A DNA stretch of 64,000 nucleotides from Arenicola marina. Its lineage: Eukaryota; Annelida; Polychaeta; Arenicolidae. A program made the translations under genes and the position numbers. Shown piece by piece: positions 51,781 through 62,329 of this stretch. The stretch lies in assembly GCA_964019135.1 (NCBI GenBank), contig OZ025248.1, forward strand, positions 13,027,574 through 13,091,573. The letters run 5' to 3'. Numbering within the stretch: position 1 is the stretch's first letter; every line of letters starts with the position of its first letter. Under the pieces are notes generated by a model. That model was given only the letters and a program-made list of their open reading frames with translations, did no database searches and had not been told where the DNA came from.

Positions 51781-51956
51781 GTTAACACTGAGTAGAGTAG
51801 TGAAAAGAGTATCCTGTATCTCCGCACAGGGGAACCAGTTACGTGGGAGTAGTGCGTCACCTATCGGGCAAGATAGAAATGCCGTGACCTTGACCTACGC
51901 GCAATACCTAACACCCGCTCTTACTTGTATGAGTTTGAGCGGCGGTACCAGCTTAC

Positions 51957-52555
51957 GCTGTGGCATGTAGAGTGTGCTAGACTGCAAACTAAACCGCATG
52001 GTGGCAGCACAGGACGGGAGACCGCAAGCACGCGGTTTAGCAGGCAGAGGGAAGGGTGATCGACTCTTCGCTCATCCAGCTTCGATCAAAGACATCAATT
52101 GCTTTGATGCAACCTCGGGAGGCTGGCCTGGATGGCGAGTGTACCTCCCATTGTCCTATTCCCGTGGGAAAAGCTTCATAACAGAAACAAATCTTAATCG
52201 TTTTCTATTAATTATGTACTAATTAATTGCTGCTTCTGTAGTAATTAGATGGCATTATGAAGGCAAGCGGTGCTTCTCACCCTTATCAGCCCCGACCCTC
52301 TCCTCTCCTATCACCCTCGCCTGACCCCTAACCCCAGGTTCACCCGCGGCTCCCTCCTGATAACGGCGTGCACCTCGCGTGTCCATTGAGGTGCACTATA
52401 CGATTCCTGACAAGTAATGACTAATCACAAAAGTAAACTGTCTTGGAAGGCAAAAATAAAATGGATTCATGGCTACTTCCACAGCCCCCCGCTGCATGGC
52501 CCGCTCACTCAGATTAGAGCGAGCGGAGGTGGGTCTGTGGAAAAACGAATAGAAA
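51957..52555. other. Single-copy sequence with no recognisable gene
   Basis: Outside the foldback arm. Open frames are under 85 codons with no recognised domain. At about 52490-52545 a short inverted pair (tccacagcccccc and ggtgggtctgtgg) may belong to a small element. Confidence 0.5.
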
Positions 52556-52665
52556 CCTGAAAATCAGAGGTTATAATGTCGCGAGACCGTCTGCTGGAAG
52601 GTGATTAACGTCGATCCATTAGACTGTCTCACGACAATAACGTCTGATTTTCAGGCTATAGGGGC
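52556..52665. repeat. 110-bp imperfect palindrome
   Basis: cctgaaaatcagaggttata on the left pairs with taacgtctgattttcagg on the right. The inner parts atgtcgcgagaccgtct and agactgtctcacgacaat also pair. It is a probable MITE. A related end (ttattttcaggct) occurs near 46780. Confidence 0.65.
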
Positions 52666-53045
52666 CTATAATTATCAAAAAGTTATGTTGCCTACATCAA
52701 CAGGTCACAACGTATACCGAGTCTGTGTATATGCGGCTGGCGTGGATCACACGAACGATTTGATTATGTCCTAATCAGCTTATAATTTAGCTTTTCAACT
52801 TTGAAACATAAACAAAACTAACATCAGAATTAACATCAAAATTTAATTTTAAACAATTGAAAAAGCCGGAAAAATTCATTAAACCTACCAGCAGCATGGC
52901 ATTTGGTATCGCAACAAAATAAATAAATGGGGGTTTGAGCACACATGGGATTAAAGGAGGCGAGGACACGATGAATGGATGAAACATGCCCCATTAATGG
53001 AAAAATGGCGACCACAGTTAACGTCCTGCTTGTTGCACTTACCTC

Positions 53046-53330
53046 ATGCCAGTAGCACGCATCACATGCCAGTGGCACCCATCACAGTCTGCTGGCACTT
53101 ACCACAGTCTGGTGGCATTCACCGCATGCCAGTGGCACTCACCACATGTTAGTGGCACTCACCACAAGTCAGTGGCACCCAACACAGTATGGTGCCACTC
53201 ACCACAGTCTGGTGGCATTCACCGCATGGCAGCGGCACTCATCACAGTCTGGTATCATCCACCATAGTCTGGTGGAACTCACCACATGCTAGCGGCACTT
53301 GTCACTTTCCAGTGACACCACATATTCCTG
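53046..53330. repeat. 20-bp minisatellite at the 3' end of the sacsin-like locus
   Basis: About 14 diverged 20-bp units of the form cacatgccagtggcactcac and cacagtctggtggcattcac. The last codons of the sacsin-like frame (minus strand, stop at 53279) lie inside this array, so the present C-terminus is repeat-derived. Confidence 0.8.
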
Positions 53331-56300
53331 ACCACCGCCTCGGCCCATTGAGTGACTACGTCAGCCAGCGCACATAACTCGGCCGCCCTGTCCCTCGTGA
53401 AGCTGTCGCCGGCGAGACGGGGGAAGTCCGCCGCTGTGGGAAACAGCACCATACCCTGATCAGGCACCTCGGCAGACAGTGGCGTCAACGCTGACGTCAC
53501 TTCCTGTGGCGCCGCCTCCATGTCAGACTGACTCAGAAGGTCGTTAACGTGTTCCAGGAGGGCGTGTAAGTCACTGCCTCCGTGCTTCGCTTTGTCCGCG
53601 TCAATCGCATAGAGGACCGATGTAAGCGCTTTTTCTGCAGACTGAAAAGAAAGACATTATGATGAAAAAGTTGCCATCTATATTTCATGCTAGCTATATA
53701 CACGTTACAATAAGTGAACAACTTTTCTAAACACAAATACTGCAACATCGCATAGTTGTCCAACAGGAACAATTCGTTTATTAATAGAAGTGACAGAGGT
53801 ATGTAGAAGCTCACCTGGGCAGCTCTGTAGCCAGTCCACTCAGACGTAGCGGTCTCTGGCCAGTGTGTCAGGTCCAATTGCGAACCTTGCAGATCTCTCC
53901 TGGCCTGCCTTCGCCATCGCCTCGCTTCCGCAGGTTGTGGATTGGGCTCGTCTGGGCGTCGGGTACACACGAATGGATAATCCGCCACCTGGGCGCCACT
54001 CTGCAACCTTTGTCGAAATTCGGCCTCGGCACGAGCATGATCTCGTGTCCGTTGAGTAGTGTATCTCCTCAGGTCTTCGGGCCCGGGCATCGATCGAACC
54101 GCCGCATCTTCATGGGACATGGGCTGCGACCTCGGCGATGCCGTAACAGGTGCCCGGTCGGCCGCACTCTCATCATCACCTCTGAGCCGGTCTTCGTCCA
54201 GATCGCTGTTGGAGGAGTCGCCCTCCGCATCCGGGCCCAGGGACGGCGTGGCGACCATCGCCATGATCAATGCCGTCATCTGCCGACAAAGCTCATCGTC
54301 ATCACCGTGGAACATCATAAGCCGCTTCTGTACCAGGACGCTGTCTTCCTTGCCCTGTGACTCCCGGAGCAACGCCCGGGCGGCTTTCTTGTGCTGAGAC
54401 ATGCGGGTGTGAGCTGTGGACCTCATCTTACGCCAGTCCCGGCTAACGCTATAGATCTTGGAGGCGGGATAGTCTTTCATCACAGGCGGACGTTCCTTGA
54501 TTTGAACGTTATAGCGGATCGCGTACCTTGATTCAGACGACCTGTGTTCATCCTGCGACAGATTAAGAACCCTGCCGATGACGTAGGTTGGGCCTGCGTC
54601 AAGATCGTTCTGCGCCAGTGGGTCACAAAGCTCGACGGCAACCAAGTCACCCCTGTTCAGCGGTACAAACCTCGGTGCCAGGTGGAACTGCAGATTGGCA
54701 TTTACGTGATCACCCAGATCATAACCCGTTTTTGCCTAAGTTTGCGCACCATCCATTGAGGCTACTTCGTCGAGCATATAAGCCACTTTCCCCGGGTCAC
54801 ATCTCAGACACATGGCAACCAAGGCTTTATCCAATTTGCCGTGGAATAGCTCATTGATGACTTCCGCACATGCAAACGATATGAACTCTTCTACGCTCTT
54901 CTCATGGGCCGATCGCTCCACAATGTATACTTGGTAGTAGCCATCTTCAGCCTTATTGACGAAGTACTTTGTCTCCTTGGTACGGACTGCAGACGTCTCA
55001 CCTCTTCGGCCTTCAATTTGGTCGGTTCCGTCGGTTGTTTAGATAGGTTAGTGTCTAGGTACTTATGTATAGGTTTAAGTACTGTTTCTCCGTAGCTTTT
55101 CAAATCTTCCATCGGCAACTTAGCCATTTTCTCAGACACCTTTTCCGTGTGTTTGATAACATCCGATATAGCTGGTTTGTCAATCTCTCCGAGAGCCGCG
55201 CGAAGTTGAACTGCGGGATGCGGTTCCTTTGATATTCGGTTGTCATTCGGTGAGCACGGCTGCATCTTTTCCACCAGTGTTAGTATGTTAGACACATACC
55301 ATGAGAGTACATTCCTGCATGCCCACACTGTATCTCCATGGATCTTTGCCACGACTCCATAAAACGCTATCAAAGGAGGTTGGTTTTCGTCTTGCATGCA
55401 TTGAGGTTGCGCTGAGCTGCTGCCTCTCCGTAGGAATAGTATGTTTCTCAGTTCGTGCAAGAAATCCACAGACCAAGCATCCGGGCTGGCGAACAAATGC
55501 TTCACAATGGCTCATGCGGTTCGCTCGCGTTCATCAGTCAATCTGACAAGGCAATTTATTGGCGTATAAAAGCAAGTGCCCCTCTGTGACTCGGCATCAA
55601 ACCGCACATTTCTAAGAAATTCCTCCAATTACCTTTCCCGTATAAACCCGGTGGAAGATTGGCGTATTCAAACAGCTGGAAGAGTTCAATATCAGGATCG
55701 TATAAGTCCGACGCCTGCATCAATTGGCCGTTCTCTCGTTCAAAGCAATGTGTAATCCTCAGCGCCTGGAACAGTGCATCTCGTGTTTTACACACCTCAC
55801 ACACACCCCGTTGTCGGTGCTTGGTTCCGTAAGTGTCTCTCAGAAAAATGTTTCTGACGTCCCTCCGTTGACAACAGCTCAAAATGTTTCAGGATAAACG
55901 TGATATACACTTCGGCAACTGTCAGGACACAGCAGCCGACAAACTCTAGCAATTCCTGGCAACTGCATTGCAAGAAGACGACTGGTTGGTCATTGAACAA
56001 ACTGGCCATATATGTCAGAGGGATGTCGCTCTGATTTGATGTTATTAAGGAACAGCAGGCATTCCATAACGTCAGCCTGTAGACCATCCAGAAGTACTTT
56101 CAGGCATTTTATGTCCACGGACTGCTCGGAAATCTCAGACGTTTTCGCTTGTTCTGGAGTCCTTAATGGAAATCTGAACATCGTCGCGTTCTCCGCGGGG
56201 AAATGATCGGTCAAGAAGCCATCGAGAATGCCTGGAAACTCCTCCTCCAGCAGGTCCACGTCGTCGAACTGGGTTCTCGGTTGGACATGACTGGCGTCAG

Positions 56301-56716
56301 GGACGTACGCGGCGTGCGAGTCGAGGGCACAGAGCACCTTGCCCACCTCGGGTCCCTCACTATCGGCGTCTCCGTGAAGTGATACACGGCATTGAAGCCT
56401 ACGCCGTACTGGCCGGTCTTGGTCGGGTCCGTCTCCTTGCTGCCCTGCCCCAGGTCCTGGATGCCCTGCAGGTCGGCCCGCGTGAAGGCGCTGTCGCCGT
56501 AGACGCAGACGGCGGGGTTCTGCAGACTCTGCCATGGCCTGCCCTGGACGGTGTGGACCGGAAGCGTGGTCCTCGGGTCGGTCACCAGGACGAGGGTCGA
56601 GGCTCCGGCGTCATCGGCGTTCCGCACCAGCTCCTTCAGCACCTCCTTGTCGAACGGGTAGCCGCTGAGAATCCGCTTCAGGCGCTGACCAAAAGGCTTT
56701 GTGGAAAGCATCTTGC
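53279..56716 (-). pseudogene. Sacsin-like gene, internally shortened and probably degenerate
   Basis: Minus strand. After an acceptor at 56717 the frame reads an Hsp90-type ATPase module as in sacsin SIRPT repeats: ELVRNADDAGA (catalytic Glu and Asn) and QYGVGFNAVYHF, continuing to TMFRFPLRT. It then jumps to sequence matching the last third of sacsin (PPLIAFYG, GDHVNANLQFHLAPRFVP), a J-like segment without HPD, and a HEPN domain (NPQPAEARRWRRQARRDL, intron 53814-53642, then SAEKALTSVLYAID). Human sacsin is 4579 aa; here about 1100 codons remain. The frame changes at about 56360, 56020, 55870, 55565 and 54984, with in-frame stops TGA at about 55516 and TAG at 54736. The known role is a chaperone-like protein linked to Hsp70. 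Here a pseudogene is most likely, but read errors or unrecognised introns could explain some breaks. Confidence 0.75.
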
Positions 56717-56865
56717 CTGTAAAGCAATGGTAAGGCCAGGGATTTTGAAGCACCGAGATGGTTTATGATGAACGTTCGATGACGGAAATTTATGCCATAT
56801 CTGTACACACATGGTCTCTATACCGGTCTAGGTCTAGCGAAACTCCTGTTATCTGAAGTGGATAG

Positions 56866-57075
56866 CATATGATGGATAGGTACACTTAAGGGGGTAACAT
56901 ATGATGGATAGGTACACTAAAGGGGGTAACATATGATGGATAGGTACACTTAAGGGGGTGACATATGATGGATAGGTACACTTAAGGGGGTAACATATGA
57001 TGGATAGGTACATTAAAGGGGGTAGCATATGATGGATAGACACACTTGAGGGGGTGACATATGATGGCTAGGTAC
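56866..57075. repeat. 32-bp minisatellite
   Basis: Six to seven copies of a 32-bp unit, catatgatggataggtacac plus ttaagggggtaa, just upstream of the sacsin-like ATPase exon. Equivalent points (56866, 56898, 56930) give the period. Confidence 0.9.
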
Positions 57076-57089
57076 ACGTAAGGTGTACC

Positions 57090-57197
57090 TAGCGGTGGTC
57101 AGGAATATGTGGTGTCACTGGAAAGTGATAAGTGCCACTAGCATGTGGTGAGTTCCACCAGACTATGGTGGGTGATACCAGACTGTGATGAGTGCCG
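57090..57197. repeat. Inverted 108-bp duplicate of the sacsin-like 3' end
   Basis: The plus strand here (ggtggtcaggaatatgtggt, then gtcactggaaagtgataagt and beyond) is about 95% identical to the reverse complement of 53231-53337, which covers the last roughly 16 codons, the stop and the following repeat of the sacsin-like locus. The two copies face each other across the locus, 3.75 kb apart. Confidence 0.85.
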
Positions 57198-57789
57198 CTC
57201 GGATCCAGCTGGTTAAACGGCATGGGTGATTGGTTGAAATTTCAACAGCGAGCAAAAAGTATTCCCTTCTGTGTTTTTTTATCGTCATGTCCTCATTTGA
57301 GACGTCCTTGACCAATGTTTGCCCTGTCGCTGAAAATCGAACCCTACCCATCTTGTGTAACCAATAATCCCCGGGGGAGGGCAGTATTATACAAATTCAG
57401 TGGAAGATGGTGGTGGGGGGGGGGGGGGGGGGTCCGCGGGTGCCTTGATGCCTCAGAGAGCGGACATTTATGATGTAAGAGATACCCATATACAACAGAT
57501 ATTTTTAACTTGCGGCCCGGGGGGGGGGGGGGGCGGTGCGGGGGAGGGGAGGGGCTCTGAATATGTGCGGTTGCCGGGGAAAAAATATTTAAAATTGTTC
57601 CCGGAATTGACCAGTTAACATGGATTTGGGGCGAACTTTGGGCAGATACTGGTTTCGGCTCGCCATTCCGGCCATCCCTCGTGCGATGGGTGAAGAAAAG
57701 AGAAACCGTAGCCAGCGTGGAACGCCGCCTCAACAAAAGAGGGAACGACCCCGATTTATTTCCCCAGGCTACAGGGCCGGTCAGAGGGA
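57198..57789. other. Intergenic with two poly-G patches
   Basis: Poly-G runs at about 57415-57432 and 57520-57555. No gene is recognised. The frames around 57640-57780 may be the 5' part of the LINE debris that follows. Confidence 0.5.
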
Positions 57790-58170
57790 GAGGATATAGC
57801 CACGTCAAACACATTAATGGCCATAGACGCCAACCAAACCCTAGCGGGTAGACTCCAGAAGGTACCTTGCTTACCTGACATGCAAGAATGCATGAACGCA
57901 TTACGGACTGATGTAGATGGACCGAAGGAGGCAGCGGCGCACAGCAGTGATCGTAGGAGTGAACTGGAGAGAAAAACAAGGTACTGAAAGCCAACATCAC
58001 GGAGATGGAATGGCGAGGGTCAATTTAATAAATTTAATAATACATGGCATACCTGAGAAGAGTTGGGAAAAGGAGAACTGTGTTAGTGTGGTAAAGGGAC
58101 AGCAGAAACTAGGTAACAAAAATGACACAACCCCCAGCACTGAGCGCTGTCACAGATTGGGCTAACATAA
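57790..58170 (+). pseudogene. Degenerate LINE ORF1 fragment
   Basis: Broken forward frames read MAIDANQTLAGRLQKV, then SDRRSELERK, KANITEMEWRG, NLIIHGIPEKSWEKENC and ERCHRLG. The order coiled coil, then (N)LIIHGIPE, then ERCHRLG is the signature of the ORF1 RNA-binding protein of L1-type and similar LINEs. At least two frameshifts and stops separate the pieces. No ORF2 follows. Confidence 0.65.
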
Positions 58171-59389
58171 AAGGTAACACATGAAAGATGGATGGTAACA
58201 TGTATGGCAAAAGAAAACCTAGACCAGTTGCAACAACAAGTTGCAGCAACAACAAAAAGATCTGTGTTGGGAGTTAGATGCGTTGTCCACTCTGATAAGT
58301 GATAAGTATCACCAGGAGGTAAATTTGGTTCACCAACAGAATTTTCGTCACAACATATATAAATTCCGTGAACAGAACCCTATTCTGCAGACCAAAGGAA
58401 GGGGGTAACGCTTGGCGCCCACAGCTGTTCGCCTCGTATAACATACAAAATATTGATACCCTCTCTGCTCCATGGGTTCGCATGGTGCCTTCTATACTAA
58501 TAAAATGAAGCTGTCTGTCCCACTATGCGCTGTCTGTCCCACTATGCCGCGGCATGCAAGAGCGCATTGGCATCAGCAGCCGCCTTGAACCTATTAATAT
58601 CCAGCCGCCGCTCTTAGATGTGTCAAAGCTATCGCATGTGTCAACACAACCGCTGGATGCTAATCGCCTTATCCCGCGGCGGGCTACCTGGCTTGGTGCC
58701 AACAGTAATAATATTTCTCCCAACGCCTTATCGCCCGAACCGTCATCAAAACAAACAAATCTCGTACTGTCTCGCGCCCACAACTTCCCATTAGTAGCAA
58801 GAGAAGGAACTCTGCCCGGGGAACCTTGCCTATTTGAATTGATTTGATCTTTTTGATCTTTGATCCATTTTACAGTATAGTTAAGCGGTCTACACGCCAA
58901 TTCTATAGACCAACCAGGACGTCAGGCAGATTTTATCCACTGAATGTAGTAGTAATACGTTAAATGACGAACAACGGACGGGACTCAGCCCCTTTTTTAA
59001 CTCAATCAATGTATGAGCTTGGGCCTTAGTTTTACTGGACTGATATTCGTTTATATCGTGCTTTAGCCGCAATTTGAGTATTCTGTACTGGATGCACAAT
59101 AATTGCACAGGGTTTAAATAATATTCTTAACATATATGTCCCGTTATTCCGTAGCTCCCGGTCTCAATTTATGTCAATATGATTATCGATATTATTACTG
59201 CCCAATGTCTACCTTCTGCCTGCTACTATTTGACGTGTAAAACAGAATACCGTCATACTGTTATTTCTTTCGCTTATTACTACGAACGCTAGACGTCTAG
59301 GCGGCTAGCTATGATAGATACAACGAGACCGTCAACGTGCAGAGGCGATCTCCAGAGACAAACACTCACACCCACACCGGGGATTGACA
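58171..59389. other. Gene-poor sequence with a Helitron-like terminus
   Basis: At 58491 tctatactaataaaatgaag followed by ctgtctgtccc recurs at 60712. Such TCTATACTAATAAA starts are typical of non-autonomous Helitron 5' ends. A 97-codon frame at 58554-58847 has no recognised domain. Matching 3' ends (hairpin plus CTAG-like terminus) were not located. Confidence 0.45.
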
Positions 59390-60290
59390 GCTCAGATCCC
59401 GACTTGACCCTTCAGATCGCGATTGACCCACCAGATCCAGAGATTTGATCCCTCAGATACAGATTGAGCTCTCAGACCCAGCTTTGACACCTTAGATCCA
59501 AATTTGACACCTTAGATCCAGATTTGAACTCTTAGATCCAGATTGACCCACCAGATCCAGATTTGACCCTCAGATCCAGATTTGACCCCTTAGATCAAAA
59601 TTTTACCACATAGATCCAGATTTAACCTTTTAGATCCAGATTGACCTGTCAGATTCAGATTTGGCCCCTTAGACCTGGATTTGCCCTCCCAGATCCAGAT
59701 TGAACCATCTGATCTAGATTTGGCCCCTTGAATCTAGACTTGATCCCTCAGATCCAGATTTGACCCCTTCGATCCAGATTTGACCTTCGATATCCAGATT
59801 TAAAAAACGTAGACCCAAATTTAACCTTTCAGATCCAGATTGACCCCTCAGATCCGGAGTTGGATCCCTAGATACAGAGTTCACCTCCCAGATCCAGATT
59901 TAGCCCCTTCGATCCAGATTTGACCCCTCAGATCTAGATTTGACCCCTCAGATCCAGATTTTACTATTTAGATCTAGATTTGACCCTTCAGATTCAGATT
60001 GACCCCTCGAATCCAGATTGACCCCTCGGATCCAGATTTGACCCCTTAAATCCAGATTTGACCTCTTAGATCTAAACTTGACCTTTTAGATCCAAAATGT
60101 GAACCCTCAGATCCAGCTGTGACCTCTTAGATCCAGATTTGACCTCTTAGATCCATATTTGACCCGTCAGATCCAGATTTGACTCCTCAGATCTAGATTC
60201 GACCTCTTAGATCCAGATTTGACCCCTCAACTCCAGATTGATCCCTCAAATCTTCAGATCCAGTTTGGACCCCTGAGCTCTGGATTGACC
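59390..60290. repeat. Degenerate 20-21-bp GATCCAGATTTGACCCCT array
   Basis: About 43 diverged units of the form gatccagatttgacccctca. The decay between units is much greater than in the other arrays, which indicates an older repeat. A related block continues after a gap at 60495-60690. Confidence 0.9.
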
Positions 60291-60494
60291 CCAACGATCC
60301 CGGAGACGCAAGCACACACACACACGCACAGGTGGACGCAACGCAGCACCACTCTCTTCCCCTGAAAGGCGACACGGCGGAGCGGGTGCGAGGAGTAAAG
60401 TCTGCTGCGGCATCCGTTGTGTAGCCTCATGTTAAATTTTTTTAATAGACACATTTTTTTCGACCGTAATTTTTATTCGATTTTGATACCAATC

Positions 60495-60690
60495 GGATTT
60501 GAGCCCTAGGATCCGGATTGACCCCTAGATCCCAAATTGACAATACTGATCCATATTTGAGCCTTCATATCCTGATTGAATCCGGATTCGACCCCTAGGA
60601 TCCCGATAAACCCGTCCGACTCCGATTTGACCTTTAGGATCTGGATTAACCCTTACGATCCCGACTTGACACATCAGATCCCAGTTTGAC
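60495..60690. repeat. Second block of the 20-21-bp array
   Basis: Roughly nine units of the type gatcccgatttgaccc, related to the 59390-60290 block and separated from it by about 200 bp of sequence with a CA microsatellite (60313-60330). Confidence 0.75.
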
Positions 60691-60772
60691 CCCACTTTAA
60701 AAATGGTCACCATCTATACTAATAAAATGAAGCTGTCTGTCCCACTACATAACAGTTTAATTCAATTTGTCA

Positions 60773-61440
60773 CCAAAGTAGGACCAGGTTGATTTAATTT
60801 ATTACTATGTATAATCCAGTTTGATATTATGTATCACCAGTATAATTCCGATCTTATCAAATTGTCATAGGGTACAATCTAGGTTTGAGTCAATATGTCA
60901 GTGGCTGTAGCCCAGTTTTAGTTATTTTATCACCATGTATAGCCTAGTTTTAGTTAATTTATCACTATGTATAGCCCAGTTTGAGTTAATTTATCACCAT
61001 GTATAGCCCAGTTATAATTTATTTCAACGGGTATAACCAATTGTGATTTGATATGTCACTATAGGTGTAATCCAGGTTTTATCTTAAATGGTCACCATGT
61101 ATATATAGGTCTACACACGTTTGATTCTTTCTTGTCACCTGGTCCAATCCAGGTTTGATGATAATGACCACCTGAATCTAAAGTTAAGCCGACGTGTCAT
61201 CTGGAACAGTATAGGTTAATACCCCGGGTCAGCCAGGATAACATATGTTTGAGCAACATGACAAGTTTAATTTATAGGTGGAAAGGTAACTTTCCTCGAG
61301 TAGTGACAGAACATTCCCCCAGAATTTGATTTACTTGTTGCCTGGCTTTGATTAATTTTTCATCAGATATAACCTAAGATTGATTAAAATTTCATTAGGT
61401 ATAACCCAAGTTTTAATTAATTGTCGCCCGGTACCAGGGT
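60773..61440. repeat. Degenerate array of about 38 bp per unit
   Basis: Diverged units containing tatgtatagcccagttttag, ttaatttatcacc and variants. Periodicity is clearest at 60910-61030 and fades to the right. No gene. Confidence 0.7.
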
Positions 61441-61665
61441 ATTAGCCTGAATTTTAAAACTTAAAACTTAAACTTGTAAAAAAAGAAGTGTTCAGTTTAT
61501 ACACACAACATGTAGTTCTCGATGTCATATTAAATTGTGAGTGCTATGATTTTCTTTACTCCTGACAAAAAGGCCGTTTTTTGGGCGGGCAAAGAGCACC
61601 TGAGTGCCCGCCAAATTGAAAATCTGCCCGCCAAAATTGAAACAATTGTTGCGCTTAACTGAGCT

Positions 61666-62169
61666 ATGGAGTACCCAAACAGCCAATTAGCCTGTGCAAT
61701 CCGCACCTCGTTGGATCCGGCATGTGATACATGGCAGGGCGGTGAGACCGCCCACGTCAGCGCGCCACCTGCCGGGCTTCACGACAGTGATCACGATACT
61801 CAACCCCAAGCTGCAAACCTCATCGAACAACTACGGAAGTCCATAAGGTCATTCCCGCAGGCGTCGTTCGTTGACCAGGCGCTGACGCTGTCGCATGGAA
61901 GCTCACAAGATATCCTCCAAGCTAAGGAATACCTGGTCAACCTGGCGCGGCAGCGCAAGGAGTGCCCCCCGACTCATGCGATCCTGAGGCGTAAGACTCG
62001 CCAGGAGATTGAGCACGCCTTCTGTCGCCGGCTGGCATCGGACTGCTATAAACTGATGCAGTTCACTGAGGGTGGACAGAGCGATGAGATCTGTGATGTT
62101 TTCCAGGGCCTGTCCTCTGCACAGACACCTATTTCCGGTCCCACCCCATCGGAGCTCCTTCTAAAATGA
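61666..62169 (+). CDS. Unrecognised ORF, 167 aa
   Basis: The frame begins atggagtacccaaac and ends at TGA. It is GC-richer than its surroundings and has balanced amino-acid composition, unlike the satellite frames. Visible features are a charged helical middle (NLIEQLRKSIRSF, ILRRKTRQEIEHAFCRRLAS) and two Cys close to the basic stretch. No domain is recognised. It may be a single-exon gene, an exon of a larger plus-strand gene or part of a mobile element. The last 23 codons (FQGLSSAQTPISGPTPSELL) are repeated downstream as the start of a 77-bp tandem array. Confidence 0.35.
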   Translation: MEYPNSQLACAIRTSLDPACDTWQGGETAHVSAPPAGLHDSDHDTQPQAANLIEQLRKSIRSFPQASFVDQALTLSHGSSQDILQAKEYLVNLARQRKECPPTHAILRRKTRQEIEHAFCRRLASDCYKLMQFTEGGQSDEICDVFQGLSSAQTPISGPTPSELLLK

Positions 62170-62325
62170 ACCTTGTCTTCCGGGGCCTGTCCTCTGCACA
62201 GACATATATTTCCGGTCCCACCCCATCGGAGCTCCTTCTAAAATGAACCTTGTCTTCCGGGGCCTGTCCTCTGCACAGACATATATTTCCGGTCCCACCC
62301 CATCGGAGCTCCTTCTTAAATGAAC
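62101..62325. repeat. 77-bp tandem repeat, three copies
   Basis: Units of 77 bp starting ttccggggcctgtcctctgc and ending aaaatgaaccttgtc. The first unit contains the 3' end and stop of the preceding ORF, so the ORF tail has been triplicated. Confidence 0.9.
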
Positions 62326-62329
62326 CTGT

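Larger units (their letters stand above)
47748..51956. mobile_element. 4.2-kb foldback element with about 1.35-kb inverted arms
   Basis: 47748-49078 and 50585-51956 are reverse complements with only scattered differences and one short length change near 51360. The outer ends are gtaagctggtaccgccg and its complement. The inner ends are at taataaaa. The loop holds 189-bp tandem repeats and about 320 bp of GC-richer sequence. Each arm contains the same 64-codon ORF. No transposase or clear target duplication was seen. It may be a foldback transposon or a large inverted duplication. An assembly artefact from a palindromic read cannot be excluded, although the arms differ at several bases. Confidence 0.75.

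Noticed and set aside
53279..53815. HEPN domain as part of a toxin-antitoxin module
   Set aside because: The HEPN sequence follows sacsin-type J-like and ATPase segments in a eukaryotic multi-exon locus and matches the sacsin C-terminus.
58554..58847. 97-codon ORF near the Helitron-like terminus
   Set aside because: The opposite strand is also open over the same interval and no domain is recognisable.
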